Shown here in pieces: positions 11,690-20,703 of a stretch of 64,000 nt of DNA. The notes below the pieces were generated by a model. It ran no database searches. It was not told the DNA's origin and saw only the letters and a list, made by a program, of their open reading frames with translations. Location of the stretch: positions 25,132,067-25,196,066 of the forward strand of contig CM058230.1 of the NCBI GenBank assembly GCA_030180135.1. Reading direction: 5' to 3'. The first letter of the stretch is position 1. Every line of letters starts with the position of its first letter. Source of the DNA: Orychophragmus violaceus. Taxonomy: Eukaryota > Streptophyta > Magnoliopsida > Brassicales > Brassicaceae. Made by a program: the position numbers and the translations under genes.

Positions 11690-12724
11690 TGATTTAAACT
11701 TCAGGGTGAAGCTCACAAATGGACCGGTTGATGAAACAAAGAGGTGGTCAAGGGATGCTCTCTATGTGGCACGTTGGGTAAGTGGATGGACGGTGGGACT
11801 TAGCAGCTGGTATAGGGATGCTCTCTACGTGGGCTGTTTGATGGCTGATGGAACTCGAGCAAGGAACAAGTAAAAAGTAAAAATGAATCTTCACGCAAGG
11901 GGAAACCGCACGAGTATGCAAGAATTGGCGGCCATTAGGTTTAGACAACTTTTTCTGGAAATTATTTGTATAAAATTGCTTAACTTCTAGATGAATACAA
12001 GGTGGATATATAGCCTGAGTTCTAAAAAACTAGGTAAAAACAAAGTAAAAGTCGTTTAAAGAAAAGAAACGGAAGAACAAAGGGTCATAAGACTCTTTTG
12101 GTGATGTAGGCCTTAAGAGCTACCTCATTAAAAACTTTAGTATGGAAAATCACTTGAGAAAAAAATATACTAAAGGAAAACTAGTATAGTCCAGTCCAAA
12201 GTGTGTTGCAATGCCCCTTCTGGTCTCCTAGTATAAGTTTATAGTGCATTAAATCTGTAAGCTTCCAAATAAGGCAAGTCCATAAACAATTGGATTAGAA
12301 CTTGAGTAACATCTCTATCCGCATTGGGATTGGCCTGATTCTAACTCTCATGGATTCCCTGAGGAGTCAATATTCCACGAGAAGTTACTTTGTTGCTTTA
12401 TTCATCATGCTATGTTTTGAGCTCTCCAATAAGTGGCAATTGGTGTGTAGCGGGTTCCTTGGAAATCTTTTGTATTGTAACTTGCAAAACTTCCTCATGT
12501 GAAAAAAAATATTTAAGCAATTCCACTTCTTGATGATCCATTGATGAATTAAGTTTTTGGAACATGCTGATTCGTATCTTAACTCCTCTTGGTTAGGTAG
12601 ATATGCTCCAAAGCGGGCACATATGTCCCTTGTATGATCAAACTGCTTTTCTAAAAGGGTATATACCATATGGATGAGGCCTCATATAGTGTACTTGGTT
12701 GATGATAACTTGATGTCCTCATCA
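11690..12724 (-). repeat. 5' LTR of the gag-only element
   Basis: This is the partner of 6331-7339. It begins TG and ends CA on the plus strand and is followed at once by the CTATG target duplication. The frame at 12302-12502 is the counterpart of the one at 6920-7120 and is not a gene. Confidence 0.9.
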
Positions 12725-12801
12725 CTATGTCGAAGTTTTAGATCCCGAGAAATCAAGATAGGGAAACCTTGTATTGATTAGGTTTCATAACTCTTATACC
12801 A

Positions 12802-12943
12802 TGCCAAGAAGTTGCAGTCTTTATAAAATATGCTTCTTGTTTATTTCAATATGTCAACATGAGTTTATACTTTACAGAGATAAGTAGAAACCTCATCAAA
12901 AAAAAAAAATTATAGTTAGTGAATATGGGATGTATACCCAATA
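12802..12943 (-). repeat. 5' LTR of the copia element
   Basis: It matches 1816-1956. The word TGCCAAGAAG follows directly after a primer-binding-site-like sequence (12791-12801), which pairs in 10 of 12 positions with the initiator tRNA-Met pattern. Its far end reads GTATACCCAATA. Confidence 0.7.
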
Positions 12944-12948
12944 TGCTA

Positions 12949-14140
12949 CTTTTTTTTTTGCTTCATGCTCCTCTGCCATGGCTGGCAATTGTGAGGCTGA
13001 GTCCGGCTCCATCGACTCTTGTGGTGTAATTTCTCGGGGGTTCATGTATTGGTTGCTTTTGCGCTCTTGTTTTCGTGCAGGCATGTGATTTTTGTGATAG
13101 CGCTCTTCAGATCTTCGTAGTAGCATTGTCTTCGTATCATTTTTATGGAATTGTAATGTCAGTTCATGTATTATTCATGTAGTTTGGCCAGGTTCATGGT
13201 AAATCTTCCGTTCGGGTTTGTCTCGATCTCACCTTGTGCTGGTTAGCTCTTGGTTTGGTTTGTGTGAAGTTGATAGCATTTTAGGTTGTTTAATGGTTGA
13301 TTTAGTTTTCTTAGGTTGTGAGGTTTTTGATGATGGGGTCTTTCATACAGATTGTAGATTGTGATAGTATTATAGTAACAACTAGTGTATGACCGAGTCA
13401 TGTGTTGTGGCTTTTTCTTGTTGTTGGCAATGATTCCGGCTTAGGACTTGGTTTTAAATTCTACGATCAGATTTGCTGCCTCGGTTATTAGTATTATGTT
13501 CTATTGGATTTTCTTTGGTTCCATTTTGGAGATTCGTCTCTCGAATGTAGGTTGTTTCGATGTCGCCTAAGACTTATTTTTGAGGCCTTTTGGTTTTGGT
13601 TTTGAGTTATGGCATCGTAGTAGGTAGTCTCCCTGGTCTTCTCTTGCGAGGAGGTGTTTGGTATTCGTATGTAGGTGGCTTAGGCAAGAATGATGTGTTC
13701 GCGTGTAAGATGGAGAGTCCTCTTTGGCGTCTTTTCCCAATCGGAGTTTAATGTCCATTTTGTACTTTTGCTCTCTTGGTGTCTACAGATATCTCTGGTG
13801 TTTATAGTGGTGTGAGTTTCTGGTTCGCTCTCTCATTTAGCTTTGGATTTCATTTTAACTTATGCGGTTTTGGTTGAGTTCATGTGTGGCTTTGCGGCGC
13901 TTGTTCCTCATCTCGTTTCTGGCGTTTTAAGATTCTCGATTGGTTATGGAAGCTTTTAAAATTTGGGTTATGAGTTCAATCTCTTTATCTTAAAATCTTG
14001 TTCAACGTGTTTTTCTCTTTTTATATGTTGTTGTTGTGGTTTTTTATATCTCTTGTTCGGATTTTTGGCTTTGATATCATATTAGATAATTGATTTTGAT
14101 CCTTGTGTTAAGTATGTGTCAATTATGTATCTCATTTTTG
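12949..14140. repeat. T- and G-rich repeat-like region without a gene
   Basis: The plus strand is strongly T-rich with short GT-rich words and resembles the non-coding parts of the retroposed elements at 330-1515 and 35948-36827. The short frames on either strand show no domain. I could not find an A-tail or target duplication for it, so its borders are approximate. It may belong to the LINE remnant that follows. Confidence 0.4.
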
Positions 14141-14630
14141 CATAACTAAAGAAAATTCTACTGGTCTGGGTTGGATGGTTTGGAATGGTGCATGTTTACC
14201 AATTTGGTGTGGGATGAAGGCAATTCTAAGAGGAGTCTCAGCGTTGATGGCAGAAGTGGAAGCAGCAAGATGGGCATTGTGGAGTTCTCGCTACAACTTT
14301 GACTGAGGAAAGTTCGTTTTCACAGGGATTGCAAAGACCTCACTTATGTCCTTGACAATGTTGATCAGTGGCCGAGTATCGCACTCTTGCTTACCGATAT
14401 TCAGCGTAAACTTGGTGAGTTTGAGTGGGTGGACTTCGTATTTAGGTCTCGAGTGAGCAATCGAAGAGCGGATGCATTGGCTGGAGCTAGACAATTTCTA
14501 CCCTTTCTTTGTTTTTAATGTTATTATGAATCGGCTGCAACCACTATATGTATACTATCTAATTGAAAATAATAAATGAGTTTTTTGTATTAAAAAAAAA
14601 AAACAAAAACAAAAACAGAAAATGGTAGAC
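14141..14630 (+). mobile_element. LINE 3' end with RNase H-like domain and A-tail
   Basis: The plus strand encodes, in two frames, the reverse-transcriptase-linked RNase H domain of plant LINEs (RVT_3 type). The first part reads TGLGWMVWNG, then SALMAEVEAARWALWSSRY. After a frameshift and stop the second part includes DCKDLTYVLDNV, then LGEFEWVDFVFRSRVSNRRADALA in part, the usual closing R..N..AD.LA motif. An A-rich tail (about 14592-14630) ends it. It is a 5'-truncated, inactive copy directly upstream of the DUF620 gene. Confidence 0.75.
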
Positions 14631-14760
14631 AAAAGCGAATTAAGTTAGTCAATTTATATGCAACCTTCACTTCAACGCAACATTTCTCCTTTTCCTTTTT
14701 CTCAAAGGTTTAGCACACCAAACCTTCATCCTCTCTTCGTAACACTTCCTTCTTCAACCT

Positions 14761-16467
14761 ATGGATAAGAAGCACGGCTTATTCTCCTCCAAGTCACATT
14801 CCCGGCGATCACGATCCAAGAGCCCAGTGAGAGGCGTCTCTCCGATCATCATCCGTCGCCGTAAAGGTCGCTACGTCTCCCAACCTGACCGGCACATGTC
14901 TGAGATGCTTCCGACGGTTATAGAAGGTCCTGATCCAGACGGAGAAGACTGCGGAAGCAGTGTGGATTACTCGAGGTTCGAGAAACGGTGGTACAATTGG
15001 ATGAAATGTCAGCTTCCGGTGGCTCCGCCGTCTGTTTCGTCGTCTTCCGGCTTCAGACGCGCGGATCTGAGGCTTCTACTCGGTGTTCTTGGCGCACCAC
15101 TAGGTCCTGTGCACGTTAGTGCTCTGGATCTCCTTCCACACCTCGGCATCAAGAATACTCCCATGGTGAGCTTAACACTCTTATGAACTTAATTTTGCTT
15201 TTACTCAGATTAGGTCACCGCGGCATGGAATTACTTCGAACTTGGAGTTTTTTTTTAGGATTTATGCTCTTCTCTGCCAAAATTCCTGTTTATCTGAATC
15301 TTCAGGCTGAGCAATAGGTTGAGATTGTCTCTTAGTGTGTCTTTAGTCTCAGGGGAGAATCACATAAACTGTTTTAGTAGCTATAATATTTGTTCTTCCT
15401 CATATTCTTACTCTCCTGCACAGAGGAGTTATGAGTTGTTGTCTCACTGTGGACGGAGTCAAGTATAATAACTCTTACCAAATACTTGAATTTCAGGAAA
15501 CATCCTCTGCGCAGTACATTCTTCAGCAGTATACGGCTGCATCCGGTGGTCAAAAGCTACTTAGTTCAGTGCAAAATGGATATGTTATGGGAAGAATCAG
15601 GACGGTGGCTTCAGAGTTTGAGACAGGCTCAAAATGTTCAAAGAGCAAGAATCATTCGTCCAAAGCTGTTGAATCTGGAGGATTTGTGCTGTGGCATATG
15701 AATCCTGACATGTGGTACATGGAGCTTGTTCTTGGTGGAAGCAAGGTCCTAGCGGGCTGTGACGGGAAGCTTGTGTGGAGGCACACACCATGGCTTGGTC
15801 CCCATGCTGCGAAAGGTCCGGTTAGACCATTACGACGGGCTCTTCAGGTTAGGCCTCTGGTCCCAACGAAGGCTTCTCATGCATAATTAAATTGTTGACG
15901 ATTGTGTACTTTCAGGGGCTTGACCCGAGAACCACAGCGAATATGTTTGCGAATGCAAGGTGCATAGGAGAAAAAAAGATCGATGGAGAAGACTGTTTCA
16001 TTCTCAAGCTATGTGCAGACCCGGCAACACTCAAATCTAGAAGTGAAGGAGCATCAGAGACCATAAGACATACTTTGTTCGGTTACTTCAGCCAAAAGAC
16101 CGGTCTCCTTGTTCACTTAGAAGACTCCCAGCTAACCCGAATCCAAAACATCGGAGGTGAAGCAGTTTACTGGGAGACGACCATCAATTCGTATCTTGAA
16201 GACTATAAACCCGTGGAAGGTATCGTGATAGCTCACTCTGGTAGATCCGTGGCTACGCTTTTAAGGTTTGGAGATATGTCATCGGGACATAACACTAAGA
16301 CAACAATGCAAGAAGCATGGGTCATCGATGAAATTGCGTTCAATGTCCCTGGCTTGTCTATGGATTGCTTCATTCCACCTTCTGAGCTCAGATTCGATTC
16401 GCACGTTGAAGACTTCTCTCAAGGCCCCAAAATTAGGTCACTGCAGGGTTCAGTAGCTACCCGATAG
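14761..16467 (+). CDS. DUF620 family protein, AT1G27690-like
   Basis: Three exons (14761-15165, 15497-15847, 15916-16467), joined by GT-AG introns that keep the frame, give a protein of about 435 residues. The N-terminus (about residues 1-30) is basic and serine-rich (MDKKHGLFSSKSHSRRSRSK). A conserved plant segment with YSRFEKRWYNWMKCQLPVA (from about residue 70) follows. From about residue 136 comes the DUF620 domain, with SAQYILQQYTAASGGQKLL, GGFVLWHMNPDMWYMELVLG, WRHTPWLG, GPVRPLRRALQGLDPRTTA and FNVPGLSMDCFIPPSELR. The family occurs throughout land plants. Its biochemical role is unknown; an older "putative lipase" label has no support I can see here. The start is the first ATG of exon 1. 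No disabling change is visible, so it is probably functional. Its neighbour TGD5 also neighbours the Arabidopsis homologue. Confidence 0.9.
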
Positions 16468-16479
16468 AAAAATGGCTGA

Positions 16480-17040
16480 AGACGCAGGATATCACTCATT
16501 CATAAATAAACCCTAGATCGATTATTTTTCTACTTTTTGAAGCTAAAATTCTTGTAGGGATGTATCGTGGAAGATGTAAATAGAGCGCAGGAGAATTTAC
16601 TTCTCTTTGCTGCATAATGTTAGAGGAGAATGTGTATGTATAGTCTGTGTTCGAGGGATATATCCATTATCAACTTGAGTCAGTCCAATTTTATATAATA
16701 AGATATAGTTTCGAATACAATGATAGAAGCATCCATGTATTGAAAATGTCTTTTCTTTTTCTTCACTTAAAAATATTGCATGGTTTTCTATACCCGATTG
16801 GGTTTGATGAATTCTACTATTTCACTTGTCCTTCTTTGTATGTTTGGAATTAGAGTTGCAATTGTCACCGGTTCATAAAAAAAAAAAGAGCCGAATCGGA
16901 CGAGGAGGAATAATAACCGGTTCTCAGATTAACCGGTATTGCTAAGCAACTTGTTTTGTTTCACCTTATTCTCTTGCTAACAGCGCGTTTTAGTTGGGAG
17001 GTTTGTAGAAGAGAGCAGATCCACAAACAAAACAAGTTAT
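16480..17040. other. Intergenic region between the DUF620 gene and TGD5
   Basis: The first part should hold the 3' untranslated region of the DUF620 gene and the last part the TGD5 promoter and leader. CCGGTT-type words recur at 16868-16940. I see no other gene or repeat here. Confidence 0.5.
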
Positions 17041-17046
17041 CAGATT

Positions 17047-17991
17047 ATGGTGCTCTCTGACTTCACCGGAGTCGGTGTTGGATTCGGTATAGCCCATTAG
17101 CAATTGTTTCTCCTTTTATTTTCTCCTTCGATTTGACTGTTGTTATCATTATGTAATTTATAGGGTTCGGTGTTGGCTGTGGATTTGGCGTTGGATGGGG
17201 TTTCGGAGGTTCGTTCACAAATTCTCTCTGAATTACTTGAAATCCTGGGGGTAGATTTCACTTAAGCTGATACGGGTTTACAAAGTCAATTCCTTGAAGA
17301 CTAGAATTTGATGTTCCTACATACATGGAATGATCTAAGAGTGAATGGGAAAGCTATTGTTTTCAAATCAAACCAATATTTTCACTGAGAATCATTTCCA
17401 TTACTCTGACTATGAGCTGCCTTGTTTCCATGTATACATATTTCACTGTACAATGGCACTCTGCTCTGTTTTTTAATTCTTGATCATACTGCAGAATGTC
17501 TCAGTAGTCACTTATTACTCCTACATTAGAACACTCAAATGCTTCTTCTTTCATCATCTTACATTGCTAAGGCCTTTACAAATCGGTATTATCTTGTGCG
17601 TCTTATCTGATTGTATGCTGTAAACCTCATGGCTAGAGTCAGTCCTTGCCATTGAAGATAACAGGCACACACACATGTTAAATCAGTGCGTACTGAACTG
17701 GAGATTTTATGTTGCTTTCTTGCAGGAATGCCTTTGAATGTGCTAGGCGTTGGTGTAGGTAAAGCATCTGAAACATCTTTGCTTCTGCATCTTAATATAC
17801 GTAATTGTTTCCCAAGTTACAAAATTGTATTTGTAGGTGGCGGTTGCGGTGTGGGTTTGGGCCTCGGCTGGGGTTTCGGGACTGCTTTTGGGAGTCACTA
17901 CCGATCATCTAGACTTACATTTCAAGGTATTGAGTTAGACAAGGCGGATAAACATGAATGCAAGGTGGAGAACATGTCCAAAAACACTTAG
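17047..17991 (+). CDS. TGD5: TGD5, glycine-rich chloroplast envelope lipid-transfer component
   Basis: Four short exons (17047-17086, 17164-17208, 17726-17758, 17837-17991) join in frame to a 90-residue protein. It starts MVLSDFTGVGVGFGFG and continues as glycine-rich, amphipathic or membrane-like repeats: CGFGVGWGFGG, MPLNVLGVGVGG, CGVGLGLGWGFGTAFG. It then ends with SHYRSSRLTFQGIELD and a charged tail. This matches my recollection of Arabidopsis TGD5 (AT1G27695), a protein of the same size. TGD5 acts with the TGD1-TGD4 proteins in moving lipids from the endoplasmic reticulum to the plastid. The position between the DUF620 gene and the t-SNARE-like gene is the same as in Arabidopsis. All splice sites are GT-AG and every exon junction falls after the first base of a glycine codon. 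It appears intact. Confidence 0.88.
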
Positions 17992-18392
17992 GCTCGTGTG
18001 CTTCCGTACCCGGATTATAGGTCCCAGATCACTGAGAAACATCTGCTCAGATTGGTTGTAACCTTCTTCTTTTTTCTAATGAAAATCACTTCAAATAACC
18101 GAATCAAAGATGCATTCATGTGTTACAAAACATCCATTTTCACAATGTTCAACTGATCTGCTTACACGAATTGGTTGTAACAAAGAGAAAGCCAAGATTC
18201 TTTCTCAATAAAATCGTTTCTAATAATAGAACCAAAAATGTGTTTCTATGTTATAAAACAATCAATAACAGTGGAATTACTACTGTACATTAAAAAATGT
18301 AGACTTTGCCAAATCCGTCTCTTCCGCCAGTTGAGCAACTCGTTTTACACAGAGGGTGAAAGAACCCTAACGTGGTCTTCCGTACCTATCTT
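17992..18392. other. Convergent 3' flanks of TGD5 and the t-SNARE-like gene
   Basis: Two genes end here facing each other. A near-duplicate motif, CGAATTGGTTGTAAC and its neighbours, occurs near 18050 and 18168, together with similar TTCTAATAA words. This suggests a small local duplication of the 3' untranslated region. No other feature is seen. Confidence 0.4.
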
Positions 18393-19719
18393 CTACATTG
18401 TGTGCACTGCGACTACCACTGCAATGACAAAATAGGCCATCTCAAAACTTAAGCGTTGGTTTCTAATATGCATGTGAAGCAAAATGCGATTCAGTAAGTA
18501 TTACCTATAAGAAAGAGTAATAGAAGAATCGAAATTACAGCTTGAACGGATTTACTATATCGCATTTGATACTGAGACCGTTGAAGTTGCCTCTGAATAG
18601 CTCCATACCAACCGTGAAGCTGCTTTTCGTAAGAGCCCTCCTCACACTCCATACAGCTCTTGTCCCTCTCAAAGCATCCATTCATGACTTGCTGAGAAAT
18701 AGGAAAGCCTCTTAGTAAAGATTAGTAAGCAGGAGGACAAAACTCTTGCGTTTGGAGATCTTACTTGGTTAGTTTGGATAGGTAATAACGCAGCATCAGA
18801 GTCTCCTTGACGATCTAAAGCCTTCCACTTTCTAATGCAATTTTTGGAGCCAGGTTCCATAGTATCCATACAGTTTAAGAACCCAGAGAAGCTGGGAACT
18901 TTCCGTGGAGGTCGAACCAGTGGCTCATCAGAAGATTTGTGCAATAAACCGTCATCAGAAACAGCAATGTTCCAAGCACTGATATCAGCAGCAGCACTTT
19001 CCGTCCTTCTATGTCCATGCGTCTTTGCTTCTCTACTTGACATCTCTTGAAGTTGTTTCTTTTCAGATTCAGATGGTCCAGTCAAGAAGAGGGCAAGCTC
19101 ATTGCGATCATCTTCATCCAAACGCACCCATCTCGGAGTTCCTTTGCCATCAGATTGAGCAGCTTCCTTGAGAGATTTCTCGATTTTAGCAACCTGAGTC
19201 TCCATTGCGAAAGTAAACTCGCGATGCCTATCTCGAGCTTCGTCACTCAAACGTTTGTCATAGCTAGATTGAACAGCTCGTTGGAATTCATCTAACTGCG
19301 GCAAAGGGATACCGATTCAGTTGAAGAAATCAATCAACATTACAAAAGAGAAGGAAAGAAAGAAACCTGCCATTTGGTAGTTCCGAGTGCTGCGTGAAGG
19401 TCCCTGTGAAGCTGCTCAGAATCCCAAACATTTGAAGAACCTTGTTTCCCACGGATCCATGTCCTGTAAGCTGACTCCATCCTGCACATTGTGTAATTCA
19501 GATCTAATCTAACACTTGATTATCAGAACCCAAAGACGAAGCAACATACAAATCCACATTACATCACGAACAATGACAGTTGTAATTTTCACAGATCCAG
19601 AACAAAAGTTGCAAAAGCGAAGAAGGATTCGGAAAACGCAACCTGTCAGCAGATTCCTGTACCTCTTCAGCAGCGGAAAAGAAAGGATCCTTCTCCCACC
19701 GGTCCAAACTCGTCGTCAT
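18393..19719 (-). CDS. Syntaxin-6 N-domain, t-SNARE-like protein (AT1G27700-like)
   Basis: Five minus-strand exons (19719-19643, 19481-19367, 19295-18765, 18691-18505, 18418-18393) join in frame to about 311 residues. The start MTTSLDRWEKDPFFSAAEEVQESADR and the following SAYRTWIRG, then WDSEQLHRDLHAALGTTKWQ (about residues 1-105), form the N-terminal helical domain of the syntaxin-6/SYP61 group. A basic, serine-rich linker follows. The C-terminus has a hydrophobic anchor, AVISILLLLFLIVVVAVHTM (about residues 290-311), completed by a tiny last exon. I do not see a clear heptad SNARE motif before the anchor, so it may work as a tail-anchored relative and not a classical fusion SNARE. An endomembrane location is expected. 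Gene order supports orthology with AT1G27700. No lesion was seen. Confidence 0.85.
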
Positions 19720-19956
19720 CTTTGAGCTAAACAAAAAAAAAAACAACAAATTAAACCTAAGAGAATAATACTCGAAGATCAGAAACCCAGAAAGAAAGCA
19801 CAGAGATTAAAATGACGATGAAATAGAAATTACGGACTTTCGTTACAGGCACGTGCGAAAAAATAGTGGGTTTGGTTTGTTTCAAGAGTGAAGACAAACC
19901 CAATACCAACTCCGGGTTCTTAATAAACCGGTCCTTACTCTCTTTTCTCCGCTGCT

Positions 19957-20585
19957 TAGGCCTGGGTATTCGGTTCGGTTCCGGATAAGAATCATTCGGT
20001 TTCAGATATTTCGGTTCTAGAGATTTAGGACCCATTGGATATTTTATAATTTTCGGTTCGGTTCAGGTTCGATTCCTTTCGATTTCGGTTCGGTTCCAGG
20101 TACCCATAACAAAACAATCCGACAAAAAAGAAAGAAAAAAAAATCGACTAATTAGGTATATCAGATTTATAACACCATAAACAATGCCCATTAATATATT
20201 TTTTAATGAAATAATTTTTTTTAAGAAAAAAGAGAAGTAAAAGTCTCATATCAAAAAAAAAAAAAAAGAATTTGATAGAATATTGGCTATAAATAAAGTT
20301 TTTCTTCTAAAACTTACAATTTTAAACAATTTGGCTTAGTAAAATCGGTGACCCATATGTTTATGTATAATATAGGTTATGTCTAATATATATATGTATA
20401 TATATTTTCGGGTATTCGGGTACCCGATCGGGTATCGGTTTGGTTCCGGATATTACCTAATATCCACGGTTCCAAAATAAATTATCCATCGGGTAAATAC
20501 TATATAACCATATCGGTTTCGGATCGGTCTATTTCGCTTCAGTTCCGGTTCGGATAATCAGTTCCGGTTAAAATGCTCATACTTA
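19957..20585. mobile_element. hAT-type MITE, second CGGTTCGG-family copy
   Basis: An exact 8-bp target duplication, CCGCTGCT, is at 19949-19956 and 20586-20593. The left end TAGGCCTGGGTAT is nearly the same as that of the MITE at 9359. The right end, ATGCTCATACTTA, is a decayed inverted copy. The arms are rich in GGTTCGG and ATTTCGG words around an AT-rich core, and no protein is encoded. It lies immediately upstream of the t-SNARE-like gene (minus strand) and could influence its promoter. Confidence 0.85.
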
Positions 20586-20703
20586 CCGCTGCTAAAGAGG
20601 TTCATGAAATGAAGTTGTTTCTTTTCTTCTTTTTTTCCATAAAACAAACTTCTTATTAATATTCAGAAATATTCATAGTTTTGCTCTCTATCAACCAATG
20701 GTC

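Larger units (their letters stand above)
6331..12724 (-). mobile_element. Gag-only LTR retrotransposon nested in the copia element
   Basis: Long direct repeats at 6331-7339 and 11690-12724 are LTRs of about 1.0 kb. Both begin TGAT(A/T)TAA on the plus strand, and the right copy ends in CA. A perfect 5-bp target duplication, CTATG, flanks the element (6326-6330 and 12725-12729). The primer-binding site TGGTATCAGAGC (initiator tRNA-Met, minus strand) is at 11676-11687, two bases inside the right LTR. A purine tract (minus strand, about 7340-7360) abuts the other LTR. The interior encodes only gag-like remains. No protease, reverse transcriptase or integrase is visible, so the element would have been non-autonomous, resembling the group called TR-GAG. 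Confidence 0.9.
1816..12943 (-). mobile_element. Decayed Ty1/copia LTR retrotransposon, split by a nested LTR element
   Basis: Two related short LTRs of about 141 bp lie at 1816-1956 and 12802-12943. Both contain the words AAGAAG, TATGCTTCTTGTTTATTTCAA and AATATGGG, and both close with a CCAATA-like end (a changed CCAACA). A primer-binding site similar to initiator tRNA-Met sits directly inside the right LTR (12791-12801), so the element reads on the minus strand. Flanking words tgctg (1811-1815) and tgcta (12944-12948) look like a target duplication with one mismatch. Gag, integrase, reverse transcriptase and RNase H remains follow in copia order (5' to 3' from right to left). All frames are broken. 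The stretch 6331-12724 is a later insertion and not part of this element. Confidence 0.8.

Noticed and set aside
18050..18190. Near-duplicate words in the TGD5 3' region as a possible MITE
   Set aside because: No inverted ends or target duplication. It looks like a small local duplication.
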